Shown here piece by piece: positions 1 through 5,469 of a stretch of DNA of 5,469 bases. The translations under genes were made by a program, and so were the position numbers. Within the stretch, counting starts at the first letter, position 1, and the number at the start of each line of letters is the position of its first letter. The notes under the pieces are model-generated. The model did no database searches. It had not been told where the DNA came from and saw nothing but the letters and a program-made list of their open reading frames with translations. The stretch is taken from positions 1-5,469 of the forward strand of contig CAMVPV010000117.1 of assembly GCA_947169455.1 (NCBI GenBank). The letters run 5' to 3'. This DNA comes from an uncultured Clostridia bacterium. Lineage in GTDB: Bacteria > Bacillota_A > Clostridia > Oscillospirales > Ruminococcaceae.

Positions 1-670
1 TCTTGCCGTGCTTTCTGAAATAATGCTTTTCAAGGAGCTCCTTCTGCATCTCGCCGGCTTCGGGATTGAGCGTGATCGCATGATAGTTCATGAACGCCGC
101 CTGTTCGAGCACTACCGAATTGTGAACGGCGTCCTCGGGAGAGGTGCCCCATGTGAATGGACCGTGGCTCTTTACAAGCACTGCGGGAATGGTCATCGGA
201 TCAACGCCCTTGAATGTCTCGACGATGACATTGCCTGTCTCTGCTTCGTAATCGCCGCCTATCTCCTCGGGTGTCATGCAGCGGGTGCAGGGTATCTCAC
301 CGCAGAAATAATCGCCGTGAGTGGTGCCCATCGGGATAACGCCCTTCCCCGCCTGTGCAAAGGAAACAGCCCATTTGCTGTGCGTGTGGACTATGCCGCC
401 CATTTCGGGAAAAGCACGGTACAGCACGAGATGCGTAGGGGTATCGCTGGAGGGGCGGTACTTGCCCTCTACTACCTTGCCGCTTTCGAGATCGACCACC
501 GACATATCCTCGGCTCTGAGCTCTTCATAAGGAACTCCGGACGGCTTTATCACGATAACGCCCTTGTCCCTGTCGATACCGGAAACATTTCCCCATGTGA
601 AAACGACCAGTCCGTATTTCGGCAGCAGGAGGTTTGCCTCCAGCACTTGTTTTTTGAGTTCTTCGAGCAT
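1..670 (-). CDS. araD: L-ribulose-5-phosphate 4-epimerase, 3' end cut by window edge
   Basis: This class II aldolase-family enzyme interconverts L-ribulose 5-phosphate and D-xylulose 5-phosphate, the last step that brings L-arabinose into the pentose phosphate pathway. It is cytoplasmic and zinc-dependent. Reading leftward from the ATG at 670 gives 223 residues without a stop, against about 231 in E. coli AraD, so only some eight residues are missing. The residues matching the metal and active site are present: Asp76 in [10 protein letters not shown], His95 and His97 in IVHTHSKW, and His169 in [16 protein letters not shown] (25-31) and [10 protein letters not shown] are typical of the family. 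The start follows an AGGAGG site nine bases upstream and lies one base after the kinase stop, so the two are co-transcribed and probably translationally coupled. The ligand spacing matches AraD closely. Close relatives UlaF and SgbE act on the same phosphosugar, and sequence alone cannot exclude them. Confidence 0.93.
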   Translation of the reverse strand, partial: MLEELKKQVLEANLLLPKYGLVVFTWGNVSGIDRDKGVIVIKPSGVPYEELRAEDMSVVDLESGKVVEGKYRPSSDTPTHLVLYRAFPEMGGIVHTHSKWAVSFAQAGKGVIPMGTTHGDYFCGEIPCTRCMTPEEIGGDYEAETGNVIVETFKGVDPMTIPAVLVKSHGPFTWGTSPEDAVHNSVVLEQAAFMNYHAITLNPEAGEMQKELLEKHYFRKHGK

Positions 671-671
671 A

Positions 672-2252
672 TCATTCTACCTCCTCAAGAAGTCTCTCAC
701 CCCTGAGACCAGCGGTGTATCTTTCCATATATCTGTTGAAGCCGGCGCGTCCCTCTTCATCGGGAACGGAGCGTACAGCCTCTATATCTGCGAATACGTT
801 GTCTGCGAGCCACTTGCCGAGAGTATCTCCGCCGCCGCAGATCATATATGCAGCCAGCAGGGACATTCCCCAAGCGCCGCCTTCGCCGGCGGTCTCCATT
901 ACGGTGACAGGCGTATTGAGAGCATCCGCCGCGATGCGGTCAGCTGCGCCCTTTATCTTGAACAGCCCGCCGTGGCAGGTGAACTGCTCTGCGCGGATAT
1001 TTTCCTTTTCAAAGAGTATGTCCATACCGAGGCGCAGCGCCGCAAGAGAAGCGTTCAGCTGTGCGCGCATAAGTCCTGCAAGAGTGAGCTTTGCGCCCTG
1101 CGGACGGAAACACATCGGCGCACCGCGCGAAACATCGGATACAGGCTCTGCGGAAAGGTAATTGTAAGCAGTAACGCCGCCGCAGTCGGCATCGGCGGTC
1201 ATAGCCCTGCGGTACAGTGTCTCATAGAGGTAGGAAGCATCGGTATTCGCACCGGTGAGCTCAGCAAATTCACGGAAAACGCCGACCCATGCATCAAGCT
1301 CGCCGCAGCAGTTGTTGCAGTGTACCATAGCGGCAGCGGAGCCGTCCGGAGAGGCTACCACGTCGATCTCGGGATAGTACCCCTTGAGCGGCTTGTCGAG
1401 GATAAGCATCGAGAACACGGATGTCCCCGCCGAGATATTTCCGGTGCCGGGAGCTACTGCATTTGCGGCTGCCATACCTGTGCCCGCATCTCCCTCGGGA
1501 GGGCAGAGCGGAACGCCCGCTTTGAGGTTTCCGGTCGGGTCAAGCAGGAGAGCACCCTTTTCGGTGAGGGTATCGCCCTTCTGTCCTGCGGGAGCACATT
1601 TCGGGAAGAGGCTGAGGATATCCTTGTCAAATCCGTGAACCCTGAGATAATCGTTCGTCTTTGTCACCATAGCGGTGTCGTAGCCCTTGCCGTCTATCGG
1701 GAATATCCCCGATGCCTCACCGAGACCTGCGGTGAAGCTGCCGGTCAGCAGGTAGTGTATATATACCGCGAGCGTGGAGACTCTCATTATCTGCGGTACA
1801 TGAGGTTCGTTGTCCAGCACTGCCTGACAGAGATGAGATATCGTCCAGCGCTGCGGCATATTGAATCCGAGCAGTGAGGAAAGCTCCGAGGCAGCCTTTT
1901 CGGTCGAGGTGTTTCTCCATGTGCGGAACGGCACGAGAAGCTCATCGTTCTCATCGAACGGCATATAGCCGTGCATCATCGCAGAGATGCCCATAGCGCC
2001 GAATGTCCCGGGAACTACGCCGTACTTTTCCTTTATATCCGAAACGAGCGATGCGTAACAGTCCTGCATACCCGTGCGTATATCATCGAGGGAATACGTC
2101 CAGTATCCGTTCTCGAAGCGGTTCTCCCAGCTGTGGCTGCCGGACGCTATCGGTGCGAAGGTCTCATCGGTGAGGACAGCCTTTATCCTCGTCGAGCCGA
2201 ATTCGATGCCGAGGAAGGTCTTGCCGCCGGATATTTTTTCCTGAATATTCAT
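672..2252 (-). CDS. FGGY-family carbohydrate kinase, probable L-ribulokinase
   Basis: This is an ATP-dependent sugar kinase of the FGGY family, which has two actin-like domains. The N-terminal phosphate-binding loop is [14 protein letters not shown] (13-26), where the usual Asp of GIDxGT is Glu. The likely catalytic base is Asp255 in [10 protein letters not shown], followed by an adenosine-binding turn [10 protein letters not shown] (269-278). The C-terminal part has [20 protein letters not shown] (426-445) and [10 protein letters not shown]. At 526 residues it is shorter than classic AraB (about 560), and I do not see AraB-specific landmarks. The L-ribulokinase assignment therefore rests on the adjacent araD, which uses that product. 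A xylulokinase or a kinase for another sugar is possible. I chose the second ATG at 2252 because AGAGG lies seven bases before it, whereas the upstream in-frame ATG at 2258 is only one base from that site. The stop is one base before araD. Confidence 0.88.
   Translation of the reverse strand: MNIQEKISGGKTFLGIEFGSTRIKAVLTDETFAPIASGSHSWENRFENGYWTYSLDDIRTGMQDCYASLVSDIKEKYGVVPGTFGAMGISAMMHGYMPFDENDELLVPFRTWRNTSTEKAASELSSLLGFNMPQRWTISHLCQAVLDNEPHVPQIMRVSTLAVYIHYLLTGSFTAGLGEASGIFPIDGKGYDTAMVTKTNDYLRVHGFDKDILSLFPKCAPAGQKGDTLTEKGALLLDPTGNLKAGVPLCPPEGDAGTGMAAANAVAPGTGNISAGTSVFSMLILDKPLKGYYPEIDVVASPDGSAAAMVHCNNCCGELDAWVGVFREFAELTGANTDASYLYETLYRRAMTADADCGGVTAYNYLSAEPVSDVSRGAPMCFRPQGAKLTLAGLMRAQLNASLAALRLGMDILFEKENIRAEQFTCHGGLFKIKGAADRIAADALNTPVTVMETAGEGGAWGMSLLAAYMICGGGDTLGKWLADNVFADIEAVRSVPDEEGRAGFNRYMERYTAGLRGERLLEEVE
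680..685 (-). promoter_or_regulatory. Ribosome binding site of araD
   Basis: A perfect AGGAGG lies inside the last codons of the kinase gene, nine bases before the araD ATG at 670. It fixes the araD start and shows that araD has its own initiation signal despite the one-base gap to the upstream stop codon. Confidence 0.85.
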
Positions 2253-2259
2253 CTTCATA

Positions 2260-2264
2260 CCTCT
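2260..2264 (-). promoter_or_regulatory. Ribosome binding site deciding the kinase start
   Basis: AGAGG is followed by TATGAAG and then ATG at 2252, a normal seven-base spacing. The in-frame ATG at 2258 begins one base after the site, which is too close for efficient initiation. The protein is therefore more likely to start MNIQEK than MKMNIQEK. Confidence 0.65.
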
Positions 2265-2303
2265 ATTCTTTTTGATCTTTTATGATGAAGCAGTTTCCTG
2301 CCT
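2265..2303 (-). other. Short gap between chaperone cluster and sugar genes
   Basis: Only about 50 bases separate the end of the JL-C reading (2304) from the kinase start. The gap begins with a small hairpin at 2288-2303: six pairs including one G-U, closed by a GAAA loop. No T-run follows it, so it is not a convincing intrinsic terminator. I found no pair of -35 and -10 boxes with acceptable spacing. The sugar genes may be read through from upstream, or use a promoter inside the JL-C coding region that I cannot recognise. Confidence 0.3.
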
Positions 2304-2573
2304 TTATCCATTAACTGACAATGACGCATATTTCGTCGTGCCGTCCGGAAAGGTGACGACCATCACGGTATTTCCGCCCGATAAGTCGATTATCGAGATC
2401 CTTGTACCGCTGTATTTCTCATTCTCCGTTCTCAGCGTGACATTCATTATGTCCATGCTGTCCGAGAAAAGATAGTCATCATCGCCTATCCTCCCGCCGA
2501 AGGTCTCATTTCCGCTTATTTCAACGGAGTATGCAAGGTCATGACATATCCGCCGCCGCTGTTGAACACCCAT
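2304..2573 (-). CDS. Displaced C-terminal piece of JL-C, beta-rich domain after frameshift
   Basis: The open frame here is 89 codons, but only the part from about 2537 down to the TAA at 2304 looks like protein. It gives 77 residues starting LAYSVEISGNETFGG, with alternating hydrophobic and polar segments such as SGTRISIIDL and NTVMVVTFPDGTTKYASL, suggesting beta strands. The upstream codons in this frame are an out-of-frame reading of JL-C, with a string of arginines. The ATG at 2573 has no ribosome binding site. Joined to JL-C after Thr366, the sequence runs on naturally as TGTWVFN...GGYVMTL then AYSVEISGNETF, a lipocalin-like opening followed by strands. I therefore read it as the tail of JL-C, not a separate gene. 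The resemblance to lipocalin-like domains is only by strand pattern. Confidence 0.6.
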   Translation of the reverse strand: MGVQQRRRICHDLAYSVEISGNETFGGRIGDDDYLFSDSMDIMNVTLRTENEKYSGTRISIIDLSGGNTVMVVTFPDGTTKYASLSVNG

Positions 2574-3634
2574 GTTCCGGTCAGTATTTCTGCGGGGGAT
2601 ATACTTTCCTCATAGCTGCTGCCGCTGTCGGGATCTCCCTTTTCCGAGGCGTATATGACCGGGCAGACTATCATCAGCACTACCGCCAGTATTACAACAG
2701 CAAAGAAGACAGCCGCAGGCATCTCGCTCGGTCTGCTGCCGTATATATCGATCACAGGCAGCCCGAGCCTTGCGGCAACTCTCCTCACGCCGCGCACCGG
2801 CGGTGTTATGACCACCCGCCACGAATTGAGGATGAGATCCTCCACGCGGCAGAAGGCGCCGCAGCCGAATACCTCCGCGATGCGCGCCGCCGTAGCCCTG
2901 TCAAAATTCTGCCTGACAAATATCTTCGCCGCCCGCGAACGGAAAATAGGGTCATATACTATATCCCAGAAGCCTTGTTCCCTGAACATTTTCTCCCACA
3001 TGAGACGGGTCGAACCGGCGCCGGTATGGCAGGAGATTATCCTGTGTATCCTTTCAAGGTAGGCTATCCTCAGTGAATCGAGCCGCTCCTCCTCCTCGGA
3101 CGCCTGTTCCTTTCCTATATCCACCGCGCCGAAATCATAGCTTTCCGCTTCTTCCCCGTCAGGTGTCTCCTCAGCTTCAGCAGTCCGGTGCGGGATATCG
3201 CCGATCACATCTCCGTGCACGGGAGGACGCCTGCTGCTTGTATCCACCCCGCCGAAATCATAGCTTTCCGCTTCTTCACCGGCGGGTGCCTCCCCGGCTT
3301 CAGCAGTCCGGTGCGGGATATCGCCGATCACATCTCCGTGCACGGGAGGACGCCTGCCGCTTGTATCCACCCCGCCGAGATCATAGCTTTCCGGCTCTTT
3401 CCCGGCGGGTGCCTCCTCAGCCTCAACAGCACGGCGCGGGATATCGCAAAGCAGATTCCCGCGCACTAGAGGACGTCTGCCCCTTGCGATATCACAGGCT
3501 TTCTTGTAGGCGTCATGCAGCTTGCGGAATTCCTCGGGGTACTCCTCGGGATTGTACTTCTTTGCGAGGGCTGCGTATGCAGATTTTATTTTTTTGATGT
3601 CATTGGTAGGTTCAATACCGAGTGTGTTCCACAT
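2516..3634 (-). CDS. JL-C, membrane-anchored J-like protein with tandem repeats, 3' end frameshifted
   Basis: This is the third J-like paralog downstream of the Hsp70 gene, 372 residues as read. Residues 1-50 form a J-like segment starting MWNTLGIEPT, with NPEE at 28-31 where HPD would be. Three tandem 41-residue repeats span 52-174, each with a YDFGGVDTS-like motif. Residues 183-262 are the helical domain shared with the two paralogs, including FRSRAAKIF and IAEVFGCGAF. A hydrophobic membrane segment covers about 307-329, preceded by arginines in RGVRRVAARLG, so the J-like part should be cytoplasmic and the C-terminus outside. The outer part begins with an acidic linker and TGTWVFN, then breaks after Thr366 into HTPLK and a stop. 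A -1 shift near 2537-2539 would continue the protein to 2304, about 443 residues. The start at 3634 matches the paralogs, with a weak GAGG very close upstream. Its role is unproven; it may be a membrane partner of the HscC-like chaperone. Confidence 0.8.
   Translation of the reverse strand: MWNTLGIEPTNDIKKIKSAYAALAKKYNPEEYPEEFRKLHDAYKKACDIARGRRPLVRGNLLCDIPRRAVEAEEAPAGKEPESYDLGGVDTSGRRPPVHGDVIGDIPHRTAEAGEAPAGEEAESYDFGGVDTSSRRPPVHGDVIGDIPHRTAEAEETPDGEEAESYDFGAVDIGKEQASEEEERLDSLRIAYLERIHRIISCHTGAGSTRLMWEKMFREQGFWDIVYDPIFRSRAAKIFVRQNFDRATAARIAEVFGCGAFCRVEDLILNSWRVVITPPVRGVRRVAARLGLPVIDIYGSRPSEMPAAVFFAVVILAVVLMIVCPVIYASEKGDPDSGSSYEESISPAEILTGTWVFNSGGGYVMTLHTPLK
3113..3481 (-). repeat. Three tandem 123-bp coding repeats inside JL-C
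   Basis: Three head-to-tail units (3359-3481, 3236-3358, 3113-3235) each encode 41 residues of the pattern GRRPPVHGDVIGDIP, an Ala/Glu-rich stretch, then ESYDFGGVDTS. The two promoter-distal units share a 61-base stretch without a mismatch (3174-3234 against 3297-3357), while the first unit is more diverged. The length is an exact multiple of three, so copy number could change without breaking the frame. The repeats are low in hydrophobic residues and probably form a flexible acidic linker between the J-like and helical domains. Confidence 0.93.
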
Positions 3635-3661
3635 ATCCTCATCTCAATCGGGGCGACGCCC
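3635..3661 (-). other. Spacer between JL-B and JL-C with small inverted repeat
   Basis: This 27-base gap is the only one inside the chaperone cluster; the other two junctions there are one base. It contains GGGGC, a three-base loop, and GCCCC (3650-3662, overlapping the JL-B stop codon), a five-pair hairpin. No T-run follows, so it is unlikely to terminate transcription. It might modestly affect coupling or mRNA stability between the two genes, which is speculation. Confidence 0.3.
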
Positions 3662-4432
3662 CTAAGCTCTCATCAACATTATATACAGCATTACGAACAG
3701 CTGCAGTGCGAACACGACAGCCATTATCAGCGCGAGCAGGCGCTTCGGCTTTACCGCCGGACGCCGCACCGCCGCTCTTTTCCCGCTGCGGGGGATATAG
3801 ACCTCCCACATACCGTACGGCTCCTCCATCGGGAGCGGCTTTGCGCCGCGTGCGAATTTCTGCGCGATATACGAAGCTGCGCCGTATCCGAACGGTTCAC
3901 CCGCAAAAAGTGCGGCGGCTCTCTTGCGGAAATCGGGAGAATCCGCGATATACAGGAAATCATCCTTGCCGAAAAACAGCCTCCATACCGAGGTATCGTC
4001 GCGGTCACGGCTGTCCGCGAGTATCGCCGTTATCGTGCGCAGATACTTCTCCTCTGTATCCTTGCGGCTGCCGACGTAGTTCCCGGAGGTATCCACAGCA
4101 GAAAAATCATAGCTCCTGTCGGATACCGAAAGGATATCCCTCGCCTGCTTTTCCGCACCTTTCCAGTTTATAATGATGGTCGCGCGGTCAAATGTGTAAG
4201 GCTGCACCGTCCCCGATGCTGTGAAATCGTAATTTCCCTGTGCCGAGGGAACAGCCCTGTGCAGCTTTCCGCCGCGGGAGCCCGCATATCTGCACGCACT
4301 CCTGTAAGCGTCGTGCAGCCGCGAGAATTCCTCGGGGTACTCCTCGGGATTGTACCTCTTTGCAAGCGCCGCATACGCTTTTTTTATCCTGCGGATATCC
4401 TCAGTAGGCTCTATGCCGAGGATATCCCACAT
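3662..4432 (-). CDS. JL-B, tail-anchored J-like protein
   Basis: This is the second J-like paralog, 256 residues. Residues 1-50 form the J-like segment MWDILGIEPT...AYAALAKRYNPEEYPEEF...DAY, with NPE at 28-30 in place of HPD. YDF-type motifs occur at 68-70 (NYDFTASG) and 108-116 (YDFSAVDTS), the second a close match to the motif repeated in JL-C. Residues 127-198 form the shared helical domain with VWRLFF, DFRKRAAALF and IAQKFARGA. A basic stretch (KRAAVRRPAVKPKR) precedes a hydrophobic segment at 232-254 that ends two residues before the stop, a typical C-terminal tail anchor with the body in the cytoplasm. Topologically it resembles E. coli DjlB and DjlC, the membrane-anchored J proteins next to hscC. 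I chose the ATG at 4432, one base after the upstream stop and giving the same N-terminus as the paralogs, with a GGTGG site nearby. An in-frame ATG at 4483 would only add residues overlapping JL-A. Confidence 0.82.
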   Translation of the reverse strand: MWDILGIEPTEDIRRIKKAYAALAKRYNPEEYPEEFSRLHDAYRSACRYAGSRGGKLHRAVPSAQGNYDFTASGTVQPYTFDRATIIINWKGAEKQARDILSVSDRSYDFSAVDTSGNYVGSRKDTEEKYLRTITAILADSRDRDDTSVWRLFFGKDDFLYIADSPDFRKRAAALFAGEPFGYGAASYIAQKFARGAKPLPMEEPYGMWEVYIPRSGKRAAVRRPAVKPKRLLALIMAVVFALQLFVMLYIMLMRA

Positions 4433-4433
4433 A

Positions 4434-5108
4434 TCATCCACCCGCCTGTTCCCGCTTTCCGAAAAGCTGACCGAACAGGTCACTGACCGTGTTTATCCTT
4501 GCGGATATCCGCACTATGCATTTCTTTTCGGGGTAAGTACTCACGAACATCAGCTTTGTGCCGTACCCGAACCTGTCACGTATGAAGCCGGCAGTTTCTG
4601 CGCTGAACACCTGCCATTCGAGCATTTCGGCGGCTTCTCTGCGGAAATCCGTATCGAGCACTGCCAGGTCAAAAGCAGGCTGATCCAGCAGCTTTTCCCA
4701 TTCATTCAGGCAGTCGCATTTCTGCGCATCTGCGATAAGCTTTCTCATGCGGGAAAGGATATCGTCACCGGCATCGCTTTCGTTTTCACGGATATCTTCA
4801 GTATCAGCGCGATCTTCGGGAGGCGCTCCTTCGTATCTGCACCCGCCCGTGCAATCTACGCTGCCGAAATCGAAAGTCTCGCCGCTCTGAGGTCCCGCCT
4901 CCGGCTTATCCCTGCGTATCCCGCCGTGCTCCTTCTTCACCTGCCTTGCGTAGGTACAGGCGCATTTGTAAGCGTCGAATATCAGCCGGAACTCATCCGG
5001 TCTTTCCTCGGGATTGAACTGCTTTGCACGGCGTGCGTAGGCAGCCTTTATCTCGGAGATGTCAGAGGTCGGTTCTATGCCGAGTATAGTCCATATACTT
5101 ATCATCAT
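4434..5108 (-). CDS. JL-A, soluble J-like protein
   Basis: This is the first J-like paralog after the Hsp70 gene, 224 residues. The J-like segment covers 4-54 (SIWTILGIEPTSDISEIKAAYA...DAY), with FNPEERPDEF placing NPEE at 32-35 instead of HPD. An acidic, low-complexity linker includes FDFGSVDCTGG (79-89), the family's short motif. The shared helical domain runs about 114-184, with NEWEKLL, DFRREAAEML and FIRDRFGYG. No membrane segment is present, unlike JL-B and JL-C, so it should be cytoplasmic. It has several cysteines (49, 51, 86, 90, 131, 133, 197), of no evident pattern. The start at 5108 follows the Hsp70 stop by one base; a second ATG at 5105 is equally possible. An open frame continues upstream to 5252, but that part is an out-of-frame reading of the Hsp70 gene. 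Translation is probably coupled to Hsp70, as no good ribosome binding site is visible. The role as an HscC partner is inferred from context. Confidence 0.82.
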   Translation of the reverse strand: MMISIWTILGIEPTSDISEIKAAYARRAKQFNPEERPDEFRLIFDAYKCACTYARQVKKEHGGIRRDKPEAGPQSGETFDFGSVDCTGGCRYEGAPPEDRADTEDIRENESDAGDDILSRMRKLIADAQKCDCLNEWEKLLDQPAFDLAVLDTDFRREAAEMLEWQVFSAETAGFIRDRFGYGTKLMFVSTYPEKKCIVRISARINTVSDLFGQLFGKREQAGG

Positions 5109-5109
5109 A

Positions 5110-5469
5110 TCAGTAATCCATATCGTCGAGGATAGCCTCGAGCTCATCATAGGCGGTAGATATCGCCCTGTGGTTCTGTGAATTGAGCGCCGCCTTGAAC
5201 CGTGCGAGCGCGGCGGCGATGTATTCCCGCTCATCGGGGAGCGCTTCTTCAAATATCCTTTCCGCGCGGGAAATTATACGTCGGTTCTCGTCGCGGTCTG
5301 CCGGACTTATCTTGAGCGCCTCCATGCGCTTAACGGCGTCCTCCACCTCGGCGGCGGACATCGAATTGCCCTTGCTTAGGATGACCTTGCTGAAATGCTG
5401 ATTGCCGTTCAGCGTATTTATATCCACCACGAGTATGCCGTTTATATCGTATGTGAGGCGTGCCCTGCA
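5110..5469 (-). CDS. HscC-like Hsp70 chaperone, C-terminal 119 residues only
   Basis: The window's right edge cuts this gene, and the reading is open to the edge. The visible part begins ARLTYDINGILVVDI, matching the last strands of an Hsp70 substrate-binding domain (the YDINGIL signature). An alpha-helical lid follows: SAAEVEDAVKRMEALKISP, DRDENRRIISRAERIFEEAL, and ALARFKAALNSQNHRAISTA. The MEALKISPADRDENR stretch and the short lid with no charged, disordered tail resemble E. coli HscC more than DnaK. The stop lies one base before the first of three J-like genes, matching the E. coli pattern in which hscC neighbours djlB and djlC. Hsp70 proteins use ATP to bind and release hydrophobic polypeptide segments, with J proteins stimulating hydrolysis. 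The ATPase domain is outside the window, so its integrity cannot be judged. A divergent DnaK paralog is the alternative. Confidence 0.82.
   Translation of the reverse strand, partial: CRARLTYDINGILVVDINTLNGNQHFSKVILSKGNSMSAAEVEDAVKRMEALKISPADRDENRRIISRAERIFEEALPDEREYIAAALARFKAALNSQNHRAISTAYDELEAILDDMDY

Noticed and set aside
564..1877. A 437-codon open frame on the plus strand
   Set aside because: It lies opposite the FGGY kinase and araD, whose motifs are clear. Its translation is rich in Cys, His and Arg with no recognisable domain, as expected for an antisense shadow.
2288..2303. Intrinsic terminator after JL-C
   Set aside because: The stem is only six pairs with a G-U and no T-run follows, so termination is not supported.
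2525..2550. Programmed -1 ribosomal frameshifting at the JL-C break
   Set aside because: No X-XXY-YYZ slippery heptamer is present around ATGACCTTGCAT, and I saw no strong downstream stem. A single-base loss or sequence error is simpler.
3113..3481. CRISPR-like or regulatory direct repeats
   Set aside because: The units are 123 bases, contiguous without spacers, and keep one reading frame, so they are protein-coding tandem repeats.
4433..4483. Extension of JL-B upstream to an ATG at 4483
   Set aside because: It would overlap the end of JL-A by about 50 bases and add 17 residues absent from the JL-C N-terminus. The ATG at 4432 fits both junction form and family.
3515..4486. A 323-codon open frame on the plus strand
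   Set aside because: It lies opposite JL-B and part of JL-C and its translation has no family features. The minus-strand proteins form a coherent paralog family.
4430..5108. Zinc-binding site in JL-A from its cysteines (CTGGC, CDC)
   Set aside because: The cysteines do not form a regular CxxC pattern and are not conserved in JL-B or JL-C.
5106..5252. Extension of JL-A upstream to an ATG at 5252
   Set aside because: The extra 48 residues are an out-of-frame reading of the Hsp70 lid region and are basic and low-complexity. The J-like start matches the paralogs from 5108.

Overview
All genes that I can support lie on the minus strand, so transcription runs from the right edge to the left. The DNA is moderately GC-rich, yet ATA is a common isoleucine codon, genes are tightly packed, and several starts follow AGGAGG-type ribosome binding sites. 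This combination, and the protein sequences, suggest an anaerobic Clostridia gut or rumen bacterium, most likely a Ruminococcus-like Oscillospiraceae member. That placement is inference, because the window holds no taxonomic marker.

Right to centre (5469 to 2304) is a chaperone cluster. It begins with the C-terminal end of an Hsp70 protein that most resembles HscC (5469-5110, cut by the window edge). Three paralogous J-domain-like proteins follow, here called JL-A (5108-4434), JL-B (4432-3662) and JL-C (3634-2516, probably continuing to 2304 through a -1 frameshift). Each opens with a J-like segment of the form W-x-x-LGIEPT...AYA...NPEE...F...DAY. The canonical HPD signature that activates Hsp70 is replaced by NPE in all three. 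Each then carries at least one copy of a short YDFGGVDTSG-like motif and a shared helical domain. They differ in topology: JL-A looks soluble, JL-B ends in a tail anchor, and JL-C has a membrane segment followed by a probable extracytoplasmic beta-rich domain. JL-C also carries three tandem 41-residue repeats. E. coli hscC likewise sits beside two C-terminally membrane-anchored J proteins, DjlB and DjlC, so this looks like an expanded and diverged version of that arrangement.

Left part (2252 to 1) is a sugar catabolism pair: an FGGY-family carbohydrate kinase, probably acting as L-ribulokinase, followed after one base by araD, L-ribulose-5-phosphate 4-epimerase, which is cut by the left edge about eight codons before its expected end. 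Together they would phosphorylate L-ribulose and convert it to D-xylulose 5-phosphate.

Only about 50 bases separate the chaperone cluster from the sugar genes, and I see neither a convincing terminator nor a promoter there. Three of the four clean gene junctions have the same TGATATG form, with stop, one base, then start. There are no RNA genes, insertion sequences or CRISPR arrays, and no gene-free stretch longer than about 50 bases.
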